Of a stretch of 64,000 bases of DNA, positions 26,501 to 38,500 are shown piece by piece (positions within the stretch are counted from its first letter, which is position 1; each line of letters opens with the position of its first letter). Source of the stretch: Aurelia coerulea (taxonomy: Eukaryota > Cnidaria > Scyphozoa > Semaeostomeae > Ulmaridae); NCBI GenBank assembly GCA_039566865.1, contig CM076945.1:9165501-9229500 (forward strand), in the 5' to 3' direction. The notes beneath the pieces were generated by a model, which saw only the letters and a list, made by a program, of their open reading frames with translations, made no database searches and was not told the DNA's origin. Both the position numbers and the translations under genes were made by a program.

Positions 26501-29500
26501 AATTTATTATCAAACCTTTGATAAAATTTTCTTTTTGAGTTGCTTTGTCAAAAACCTAAAAATGTTCATAGATGATCAAATGTTTGCTTTTGATGCAACA
26601 AGGTAGAACAATTACGCCTTGAAAAACCATTTTTTGAGCTATAGTTTTTAAGCAAAATAGTCAATCCATGATTTTGCGCATTTCTTTCTGTCATCATCAT
26701 CATCATCATCATCAACAATCCATTTAATGTAGGCTAAGTAAAATAAAAAGAATAGCTAAATTACAGCTAATTCAGGCCTACTTTACAAAAATTTACAAAA
26801 TTTACAAATTAATTCCTAAAGCAAAAGCTAATCAATAAAAACATTTAGTGGATTATATACAAGATAAAAGCATGCCTTCCCTACGAGGTACGGAGCGACG
26901 CCCACCTCCCAGAGAGACGGCGGACACACCGCGCGAGGGAACCCCCACACGCATATCCTAAGCTGCGGTCGCCGCTAGGGAGCAATTCCCCAGTTCAACC
27001 GCAGCCCAGTGCCTGCATCGTGAAGGGGACCTCACATCCCGCACAGCACATCCCCCATCCCACCGGGAAGCAGTGCACCGCCCCCATCCTCGCGAGAAGG
27101 CCCAAGAAATGTTTATCATGTTAGAAACCCAACTCTTGGAATGTATGTTTTGCAGAGCCTACAGTTGCATTTTTCGCCATTCCAACATCTAATTCGTTTT
27201 TTGAAAATAGGAAGGGTGCTTGATCGTTTTATTTCGTGCGGTAAAAACTGCCAAAGTTTATTTCCAAGGTAGGCTATGGTCTCAACTCCAAAGGACGTGG
27301 TTCGCACCTTTGGAATTTGAGCGTCATTGCCATGCCTTAGGTTGCAGCTAATACCTCTCTCCATAAAAATATCTTTCATGAAAGGTGGATTTAGATCAGA
27401 CTTTGTTTTAAAAATTTCCGTCATAAGCAACTGTAGGTTTCTTACATGGATGGGCACCGAATTGCTCTGTTCCAGGAGAGAACCAAAATCACTTCCGTGA
27501 TCCTTGTACGCAATGCGCAGTGCCCTTTCGTGAACATGATTTATTCTATGGTTTAAAGTTCTGTCATAAAACATCCAAACAAGTGGACAGTAGCTAAAGT
27601 GCGATAACACAAATGCTCTCATTAGCTGCTGCAATTTGTCAGTGTCCATGTAGCAGGATATACGGGCAAGAGCATGGAGTTTCTGGCCGGCCTTTCTACA
27701 TAGGGTCTTCACATGTCCTTTGAAAGATAGTGATCGATCAAAGGTTATACCGAGAAGAGTTTCCTGTCTACTTTCTTTCACACAGGCCTCGCCTATTTTG
27801 ATGGTTATTTCATTATCTCCCTTCGCACCAAAAATCATTAAATGGCATTTGTCTTCATTTAGCTTCATACAATTGTTTGGAAACCACTCAGTTATTTTAA
27901 GGGCATCATGTTCTAAATGCGCAATGACAGTTTCAATCCTAGGACCACACGCATAAATTGTTGTATCGTCTGCATAGTTACAGATTTTGGTTTCCTCCAA
28001 GAACATGAATAGGTCATTCAGGTATATGTTAAACAAAAGGGGTCCCAAGACTGAACCTTGTGGTACTCCCAGGACAGTTTTTGTCCACGTGCTGAATGAA
28101 CCATTGACCTTTACCCTCTGCTTCCTGTCGGTGAGATAGCTATGGGTAAACAGCAAGGCAGGTCTACTGAAACCGTATGCATTCAATTTTGCAATCAATA
28201 GTTCGTGATTTAGACAATCGAAGGCTTTCGAAAGGTCCGTCAGGACGGCCCCTGCAACGCCACCGTTGTCCAATGACTTCTTGCAGGTTTCCACAAAATT
28301 CAAAAGTGCATGCTGTGTACCATAGCCCTCTCGAAACCCACAAAGAAATGGGGACAAGAAGCTTTGGGCATAAGGTAACATTTGATCTTGCATCAACCTT
28401 TCGTAAATTTTCGATACTGATGGCAAATTTGGTCATTTATGACCAAACTAGATGCTTTACATGCAGAAAGAAATTGATCTGGCAATCATGAGTACTTTTT
28501 TGCAGTATGGTTCAAAACCAGGTAGCCCTAAAAAGAGCTAAATTTGCTACTTTTTAAGCCAATTACAAGATCAGCTATATAGTGAAAAATAGTTTGGTCT
28601 TTGATATACTTGATAAAAAAAGAAAATTGAAGATCGGCCGTGAAATCAATTTTTGGTGATTTTTTAAACGGGAATATTTTTTTGGGACACCCGGTAGGTC
28701 AATGCTGTAAATTGTTTGGACCTCAGTTTGGCGTACTGACCGAACGCAGTGAGGTCTGTACAAGAGACCAAAAGGTTGGAATATTTTCCAGTGGGAATCT
28801 AATAAAGGGCGTTATTATATGGCAGAAATTTTCCAAAAGCATTGTTTGCACTATTGTTAATGTGTATTTGTTCCTGTTTATCACTAGTTGATAATTGCAG
28901 AGCCAACTGCATTCGCATGTTCTTCGTGTATGATTGCTAGTTCTTCTTCAAACTTTGCAGAAAGGAAGTCTGTGAGGACCAAGCTAAACCTTGGCTGTCC
29001 ATTTAAGTGGCGTAGGCCCACACAAGAAGCCCCTCCCTTGTTGTTGATTTTTAAAGCAACGCCCGTCCAATAGTGCTTCGAAAATGCGGCTTTTGCAGAC
29101 CAACCAAGAACCAATAAAATTGCTCCCTCTATTGGGGTCCGAGGTGCCGTATTTTCGAACGCCATGTGATAATGTTTCTTCACCAGACGCAAGAGCTGAG
29201 CTATGCTTAAAGATTGAAGAACTGGAACTGGAAAAGACATCACAACGAACTTCTATTGCCAGCACAACGGATCATGATGAAAGCATGCACGAGGAAATGT
29301 CCAGATTGAAAGGTTGTTATTAGATCTTGTTATTAGCTATGTTTCTCATATGAATGTAGTAATAGGTACTAGGAGAAAAACGGACGCAAAAAACAGACAT
29401 ATTTTTTCAGCACACTGACGCCTTTCAAACTTACGTTATCATAAGAGTGTGACTAACTGTTAGTCACAGACACAGTTAGACACAGACACAGTTAGACACA

Positions 29501-32500
29501 GACACAGTTAGTCACAGACACAGTTAGACACAGTTAGTCACACTCTTATGATAACGTAAGTTTGAAAAGCCTCAGTGTGCTGAAAAATCTGTCAGTTTTT
29601 TGCGTCCGTTTTTCTCCTAGTACCTATTATTCAGTATATACTACAGTTCCAAGTTTTGAATGTAATAAAATACATAATAGTTCCATCATGTAAAAGCCTG
29701 TTTATATGGGGAAAAGTCTTCACCTGCCGGACTCGGCGTTGACAGGCGAGATTCCAACTGCCCAATCAATCCTTTATAATTTTCCTTGTGTTTCTTACAC
29801 AAAGGTAAACAAACAAAGGTAATTTTCCTTTTTGTTTTAAATATTTTTATCATCTTTTCAGATCTCGAAAAAACCTATATAGAAAGAGTAGCCGCCGTCG
29901 AAGAACTTAGTTATAAAATTGAAGAATTGCAGATGGAAAATGAAGCCTTGCAAGAGAAAAATAAGCAACAAGCATCGCACATGGAATTGTTAGCAAAAGA
30001 AAATATGCAGCTACAGAATGCCCAATCAGTGGCAACCGTTGAAGGTTTGCTTCGACAGACTTTTTAGCTATTTTATATAAGAGTCTGGATTGAGCGTTGT
30101 ACCGGGTGTCCCAAAAAAATGAATACGGATTTGGTTGCCTCTAGCGCTGTGCATTGAATTTAGCTTTAATCAATGGCTTGTGTTAACTTGAACAAAGATA
30201 CCTCGTTTGATAGTATTGGTGCTTTGACAGCAAAAACATCAATCTTGAAAGCTCAAATTTGCCTCTTTCTGCAAACCAGAGCTTTAGCCTTTTGGCCTAG
30301 GCAATTTCTTAAGACACAGCATATAAATCAATGATAGCCTTGATAAAATTTGAACAATATTAGATCTTGTGTTATTCTGTGTTCCAGAAGTCATCCATTG
30401 AGAAGTTTCTTAATTTTTCATTAATTTCTTTTCTTAATTTCGATGAGTTTCAGGAATGTGCTTAGGCCAAAAGGCCAAAGCTCTGGTTTGCAAGTGGATG
30501 CAAATTTGAGCTTTCAAGATTGATATTTCTGCCCTCAAAGCACCAATACCAACAGCCGAGGTATCTACGTTCAAGTTAACTATCGAGAACCATTTTGAGA
30601 GTGATTAGCCATTGATTAAGGCTAAACTCACTTCGCTGGAGTCAACCAAATCTGTATACTTTTTTTGGGACACCTGGTATGGTATTTATACCTTTTTATG
30701 CGGAATGCTCGATTGAGTGGCGTTAGAGCTTCTTTCACTATTGTGCACACTCGAAGATTCTTTAATGTGTATCCTCCAAATATTCTTCAATCCTGATTCT
30801 TTTTCAGAATAGCTAAATGGTCTGTCTGATTCATACTTACCGTAAAAGCTCCAGTAAGCTTGGGGACTTGTCTAATTTCGGAGGCTTGAGAGAGAGAGAC
30901 TTTAAAGAGAGGGGGCTCGTTAGAGAAGTGTTCTTATTCACAGAGTCAGATGACAAGGACACAAATGATACCTTTTAGCAGCATACGTTCCAAATCTTTA
31001 TCTCTGCGTGAAAAGGTGAGTGTAAAATTCTATGACCTATCTCTTCTGGTTGAATGGCTTGAAAGAAACTTTAGATAATTATCTATAATTCTACCGTTGG
31101 ACTTTTCAGAAATTTTGAATATTTTTGGAAATAAAAGCGTATCTTACATTTCAACTCATTTGAGGATGTGACGTCATCAAATTTCTAAATCATAAACCAG
31201 ATGAGTGACAGACTTCTGCTTGATACCATATTGTAGGCATTCATAAACTATGGTTTTCTTCGAAATTACTTCATGTTGCGTCAAACAGTTTAGAAATTAC
31301 GATGGTTTTAAGTTTTTTTGAAAATTTTTCTTGAATTCTTGAAAAAGAAGAAAAACACTCTAATTCTGAAAATATTGAAGATTTCAGAAAAGTCCAACAG
31401 TAGCATTGTAGAGAAATAGCTAAAGTTTCTTTGAAATCATTCAGTTCAAAGAAATAGGTCACTCAATTTTACACCAGGCTTTTTAAAGATTTGGAACCTG
31501 TGCTGCTTTTAGCTCATTTGCCCCCTATTTTGCAGAATCAACAGGCGATTTTACGAGTTAAATCTAACCCATACCATATCAAAATTGAAATGCAAACTTG
31601 TTTAGCTAAATAGATGGAAAATCTTTGGTAGCCCTTGGGATTTGATAAAAATGGGGGTGGGGGCTTGCGGGCTTATTTAAGAGTTGTCTTAGAAGGGAGG
31701 AGCTAATTAGAAAGTGGGGCTTAATAGAGAGGGCGCTATATAGCTTTTACGGTACTTCATTATCCTGAGCATTACAGCTCGAAACGTTGTACATCATATG
31801 TCTAATCTTTGAAATGGCTATTGTAAATGGCTACTACTTCTTTCTTTGGGTTAAATGGCTTGAAATTGACTTTAGTTTCTTCATCATATTTCTACTACCA
31901 ACTGAGTCCTTGTATACATTTCAAACAATGTATACATTTTTTCTGACTGGCCGGCTACGTGTTTTTTGTATCTTGAATGTTTTTCAAATTTTTCCCAAAT
32001 TTTTCCATTTTTCAATTTGCCAACAATTTCAGACGAACAACTTTCAGACAAACTGTCTTCTGACAGTAATTTTCGGACGTTTTTCACGGAATTTCGGACG
32101 TTCCTACCGAAATTTTGGACGACCAAAAAAGCTATCAATTTTCCGTGTATTTTTGCAAATTTTATACTGAAAACGTCCTACACGTATAGATTGTGCTTCA
32201 TTTCAAGGGTTCTTTGTCAGAAATTTCCACAAAAGATTATTGTTGAGGATGACGAGAATGCTTGCTGAGATGGATTTAGTTTAAGAAAATATAGTGTCTT
32301 TCACTAATTAACGCTATCGCCACATTGCTTTTCAATGCAAAGCGTTTTGTGAGCAAGGCATTAAGTTTCCAAATAATGGAAATGTCTTGCCGTATTCTTT
32401 CTATGCTGCAAAAAACTTTCGGACACAAAAAATATTTCGGATTGCAAAGAGTTTCAGACATTAAAATTTTCGGACGTATGAAGTGTCCGGAAATATTACC

Positions 32501-35500
32501 GTCCTGCGTCCGAGATTTTTGGCATTTAATGTACTCATATTTAATTCTTTTAAGGAGGGTTGCCCTTCAGCAGAAGCTGGTTTTCAAGGGGCCCTCCGAT
32601 AAAACAATAATTACAATCTACAAAAGTTTTAAATTAAAAGCTATTAAACAAATTGAAGTATAAAACCCTATTTACAATATTCAAAACAAATGTACAATGA
32701 TAAGGAAAAAGTTTACAATAAAAGATAGAAACCCCTGTTTTAATGCTATTCTTGAAACTATACAAAGAGGATGCCTGCTTTGACTCGGCTGCGAGGCTAT
32801 TCCACAGTTTTGCGCCTCTATACGAGAAACATCTCTGGCCATTTGCTGACCTTTCATCGGTAATTTCAAGTCAGTCCCCGTATTACGAAGGCTATATGAT
32901 GAGCATTGTGAATTTGTACTTTCGAAGTTGTGACGTCATCAAGCTGTTAAATCACAAAGCAGAAAAGCAACATATCTCTGCTTACCATTGTACTTTCGAC
33001 CATAACAACTATGGTTTTCCTCAGAATTCTGCCAATTTTTCTCCATTCATTTGAAAGATATTATGATGCTTGATGTTTCTCAAACCTCAGCTTAAAGGCA
33101 ATCTGTCCCCTTTGATGAATGAAAGTAAAACCGATAAAGGTCTATATTGTATATTCCAGAAGTCGGTGTTAATTCACTTCATCCAAAGAAATCAGGGTCA
33201 TAGAGACTCAGTGATACACGAATTTAGCTGCAGCGTAAATAAGGTGAATAAAGCAGTACCTAAGGTCAGAACAATAGGGGACAGATTGCTTTTAAGTTCT
33301 TTTCGAAAGAAGACAAGTACTGTAATTCTGAAAATATTTTTACAGTTTCTTCCACAGAATCAGATATGAATCCTTCTCATATCAAAGAACTAAGTGATCA
33401 AAATTCACAGTTGGAAGCAAACTGCAAGAAGCTGACAGAGCAACTCTCAATGTTGTCTGATGATTTGCAATCGGCTGAAGATGTTAACTTCAATCTTCTT
33501 GAACAAATAAATCATCTTAAAGAAGAAATCGAGAAGAAAGGTGAGTTTTTATAGACCTTTTGTGTCCAACTTTGGCTAATTTTGTGAATTTGAAATTATT
33601 GACGTTCCAACTCCTGTCCTTTTACAGATTCTTTTGTACGGCGACAATAAGTTTTCTTTTAAAGTAAATAACTTCATCCTAAAATCAACTATCGTGTATA
33701 TTTCAAGAACGGAACGATTCGTATAATATCATGGTCCTCTTCATTAAATATCCCTAAATCTTGTATCTAACCTTCTTATTATGATTAGAAAGTATTGTAA
33801 AATGTATCTGTATCATATCTTATATGTCCCCTTTAAAGTAAACGTTTCTTTCTTTTTTTGTAGCAATTACGTGTAGTTTTAGCAATTATTTTTTCTCTCT
33901 ATAGTAGTTACGTGCAGTTGTATGTTCGTATTTCCTGTTTTATGTTGCCATGAAGTAGACGTAGTTTTCGCTCCAAATGGTATTGTATTAGTAGTAGAGT
34001 ATGGAATTTTGTAAGTAGTGTTATAAGTAATATGTATTGTAAGTTACTAAATGATGTATATAAAAGAAAAATTTTTTGAAGGACATGGAGACGTATCTGC
34101 TTTCTCAATAGATTGTAAAATCGCATTTGTTTGCTTACAATAAACTCAGAGTATTTTTTAAAAGATTGTCATGAACATTTCTACCCAAATTGAGCAACGT
34201 TTGTTGGAAATAATTCTGTTAATACACAGAGAAGGTTTCTGGCACTTTTCGAGTTGTTCTTCGTTATTTTCATTTGTTTTTTTTGTAGATGTTGAGGCGT
34301 AAATTCTTCCGACACTAATTGTTTCCATTTTATCTGCAGATTCAGATGTTCACTCAATTCAAGTCGAAGAATTTCAAAATAGAAAGCCAGAGTTAGAAGC
34401 AAAATGCAAGGAGTTGACCGAGCAGCTCTCGCTGTTGTCTGATGATCTTCAATCTGCTGAAGATGTAAACATGAATCTTCTTGAAAAAATTGATCATCTT
34501 AGAGAGGAAGTTGAAAAGAAAGGTTAGTTTTTTCCCCGGTGGAGCTTATTTATTTTTTTTGGACTCAAGAGGGGGACTAAAAGAGAGGAGCACTTACCTA
34601 TTTGTTTTGGTAAATAAATAGAAAACCTTTGATTATCTCTTGCATCGAAATTACAGGGGGGTAATTTAGAAAGGTGTTTATTCAGAACATTTGCTTGGAA
34701 AGGAGGGGCTTATTAGAGAGGTGGCTTAAAGGGGCTGTACACGCTAAGCTAAACTTCCATAAATCTTGAATTTTTTCTCCCTAATGCAGGTAAGTAGTAG
34801 CAGATAAATTTCAAATGAAGATGTTTTCTACATGTTTGAGCCCCGTAGAATTCACCAGTGCTATCAGATTGTTATCCTATGAACGATTATACAGATGCAG
34901 CTGGATTCTGAGCGACGAGTTTCAGATGTGTTTAGCCTAAACACACGAAAGGCAACAGGCAGGCTAAAGAAATTGTAAGCCACGCGCTAATTAGAGAGGA
35001 ATTTCTCATTGAATTTGATGATATTGGCCAGCTGATCTTTATCTTTGTTTACAAAAATCTTGTGCAGCCCCATTAATAGAGGAGTGAGTTTTTACGTTAA
35101 ACCAAAACTATGTCAAGTTTGTCAGTAATTATTCATTTAACACACAGGAATGTTTTTTCTACGAATTTTCTTCATTATTTTATTTTGTTTTTGTAGATTT
35201 TGAGGTGCAGCAGTGTTTTCGTTCCCCTCACAAAATTATACTATGACTTTATTTGTTTTTTATTTATCCTTTTTTATCTGCCGATTCAGATGCTCACCCG
35301 ATTCAGGTCGAAGAATTGCAAAATTCAAATTCAGAATTGGAAGCAAAATGTAAGAAGTTTATCGAGCAACTCTCAGTGCTATCTAATGATTTGAGATCTG
35401 CTGAAGATGTAAACTTGAATCTTCTTGAACAAGTAAATCATCTCAAAGAAGAAATTGTGGAGAAAGGTTAGTTTTTAAATGACATTTTCTTAGAAATTAT

Positions 35501-38500
35501 TCAGTTGTTGCCTTCTGAGCAACTTTCAATTTTTCTAATGATTTGCAATCAGCTGAAGATGTAAACTTGAACCTTGTTGAGCAAGTAACTTATCTTAAGG
35601 GACAATTCCGGGGTTTCTACAATTAATGTCAAAAAGCAACCTTACCAACTGCCAAACATCACCTGTGACTTCTTTCGACGTTTTGAGATGTTTTTCTGTT
35701 GTAAATTCGTACGACATTTTTCGTAAGTGAGGCCCAATGTCGTCGCCATTTTGTAAAACGCGATAAAATAGCTAGCCTCGGTTTGGAGGTTCGACTGTGA
35801 CGTCGGAAATTACAATGAGAGTTCTATAAGAAAACAGCCTCGTTCAGATTAAAGGCAAAATAGGTGAAATTACGTCATGAATAATGACGTTATCTCGCTC
35901 ATTTCACAGATTGAAATACGCAATCTCGCAGAGAAAAGACAGAAAAGGTTGGAAAAAAGTACGACACACCATTCACAACATTGTGATCTTTCATTTTATG
36001 AACAATTATTCCAACCCCGGACTTGTCCTTTAAAGAAGAAATTGTAAAAAATGGTTAGTTTTTTTATGCCTCTTTCTTTGCCAGAACACGGAACCTGATC
36101 GTGTTCTCTACCGGCTGTTGGTTTATAATGGGAGGAAACTTATCTTTAGTGACATAGAAATTACATGAATGGTACTGTGATGTAAATCTATATTTGTTTA
36201 TTTCTATTTTATCTGCAGAATCAGATGTTCACTCAATTCAGGTCGAAGAATTGCAAAATACAAATTCAGGGCTGGAAGCAAAGTGCAAGGAAATGTCCGA
36301 GCAACTCTCAATGCTATCTAATGATTTGCAATCAGCTGGAGATGTAAACTTGAATCTTCTTGAACAAGTAAATCATCTCAAAGAAGAAATTGTGGAGAAA
36401 GGTTAGTTTTTAAATGCCATTTTCTTAGAAATTATTCAGTTGTTACTTTCTGAGCAACTCTCAATTTTATCTAATGATTTGCAATCAGCTAAAGATGTCA
36501 ACTTGATCTTCTTGAGCAAATAGATCATCTTAAAGGAGAAATTAAAAAGAGAGGTTAGTTTTACGGACTTTTTGCGTCTAAATCTGGAAATGATGTGAAT
36601 GGAAATAGACTCGTAACCACATTTCTCAATGGAGCGTAAAATCGCCCATAATTGTTGTCTACAATTACTTGGAGTACTTTTTAAGAGATTATCATGAAGA
36701 GTTTTGCCCAAATTGAGCAAAACAAGTGTTCTTAGAAATGGTTACTTTGGGTGTGTTTGGTTGGAAATTCCAAAACCTACCAAATTCTGAGAACAGTAGA
36801 CTTCGCAAAGACGGAATTTGTCAGTAATTATTCATTTAACACACAGCAATGTTTTTTCTTCGAATTTTCTTCATTATCTTATTTAGTTTTTGTGGATTTT
36901 GAGATGCAGCAGTGTTTTCGTTCCCCTCATAAAATTATACTATGACTTTAATTGTTTTTTGTAAATACTTTTTTATCTGCCGATTCAGATGCTCACTCGA
37001 TTCAGGTCGAAGAATTGCAAAATACGAATTCAGAATTGGAAGCAAAATGTAAGAAGTTTACCGAGCAACTCTCAATGTTATCTAATGATTTGAAATTTGC
37101 TGAAGATGTAAACGTGAATCTTCTTGAACAAGTAAATCACCTCAAAGAAGAAATTGGGGAGAAAGGTTAGTTTTTAAATGCCACTTTCTTTGAAATTATT
37201 CAGTTTTTTTTTATATATTCAATATAGAAATTTACAACAAAATTACCTAACACTACCTACAATCTACTATACCACACTACAAGGACGGGGACCAGGAGGA
37301 GCAAAATGTCATGTCTACCCCCTGGAATTAATATAAACTAAAATACAACTACTACAAACTACTATACATACGCTACAACTAATACAGATACAAATGCTAA
37401 TTATAAAAACATTTTACAAATAAATATTTGAGCCGGTCTCACATTAGATGTCAGGCCAAAATATAATAGTGAACAATCGGAACGCCGGCCGAGGAAACAA
37501 CAACGACAACAACCGTCCCCGTCACTGCTCCCCACCCAAGGTCCCCATGGCTCGAGACACCGCTATCGGGTCTGGATTTCTAATATAAGCCTAACATCCA
37601 ATGTGAAACAGGCTTGCAAAGGAAAATATGGACAGGACTCTACGACAAGAAACTTTACGAAAATGGACTTAGTGGTTTGGCGACGTTTAACTAGATTTAC
37701 GGTGATCTCAACTGAAGCGACCAGTTGCGTGGATGTAATGTAGAGTCAGCTCGAGTATATTTCTGTTGAGGTCCTTTGGAAGGTCTTTATCACCATAAAA
37801 TAAAAGTTGTGTCAAAACCTCATTTGAAAGATCGATATGTCCAAATGGTCGCAGCAAATCAAGCACTCTAGCGAGAAGATTTCGACGTTCAACCTCAAAG
37901 GAAGGGCAGAGCAACAAAAAGTGTTCCGTAGTCTCAATACCATCGTTTGTAGGACACATTGGATTTATGGAATCCCTAAAATTGTGCCTGAATTTGTGAA
38001 AGCATAACTTACTAAGACCCACTCTAAGTTGAGTCAGATAGGATAATCCTATTGGATCATGAATCCCAAAGACAGATTTAGCAGGGGGGCGGATAATTGA
38101 AATCAGCTTTCTCTTAAAGATAGCGACCGATGGTGCAAGTCTAACCTCCGGATCTAGTTCATTCCATTCTGAAAGGCAATTGGGATAAAAGCTAGATTTG
38201 AATTTTTCTGTCCTTGCCCTTATTCGCCCAATGACATCCTGATTGCGAAGAGAGTAATGCGACTGCTGAAGTTGAGGGATTGGATAAGCTGTATATTCAG
38301 GCATCAGAATATGTATCATTTTGTAAAACAACGTAAGGCGTCTACTCCATCTTCGGGAACTCAATGATTCCCAACCAAGTTCTGCGTACAACTTCTCTCG
38401 CGATGTCCCCCTCCACGTTCCTGTAACGGCTAGAGAAGCAGAATACTGAACTGACTCCAACTTTTCCATCAAACTTGACAAAGTAGTGTTACCGCTAAAT

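Noticed and set aside
34281..34339. Extra exon starting at the tgtag upstream of array exons
   Set aside because: In phase 1 the reading meets a stop within a few codons in the copies checked; treated as a decoy motif.
36194..36218. ATG-started version of the array exon beginning [11 protein letters not shown]
   Set aside because: Those first codons are intron including the acceptor atctgcag; the same artefact recurs in each copy (for example 40918, 44950, 48982).
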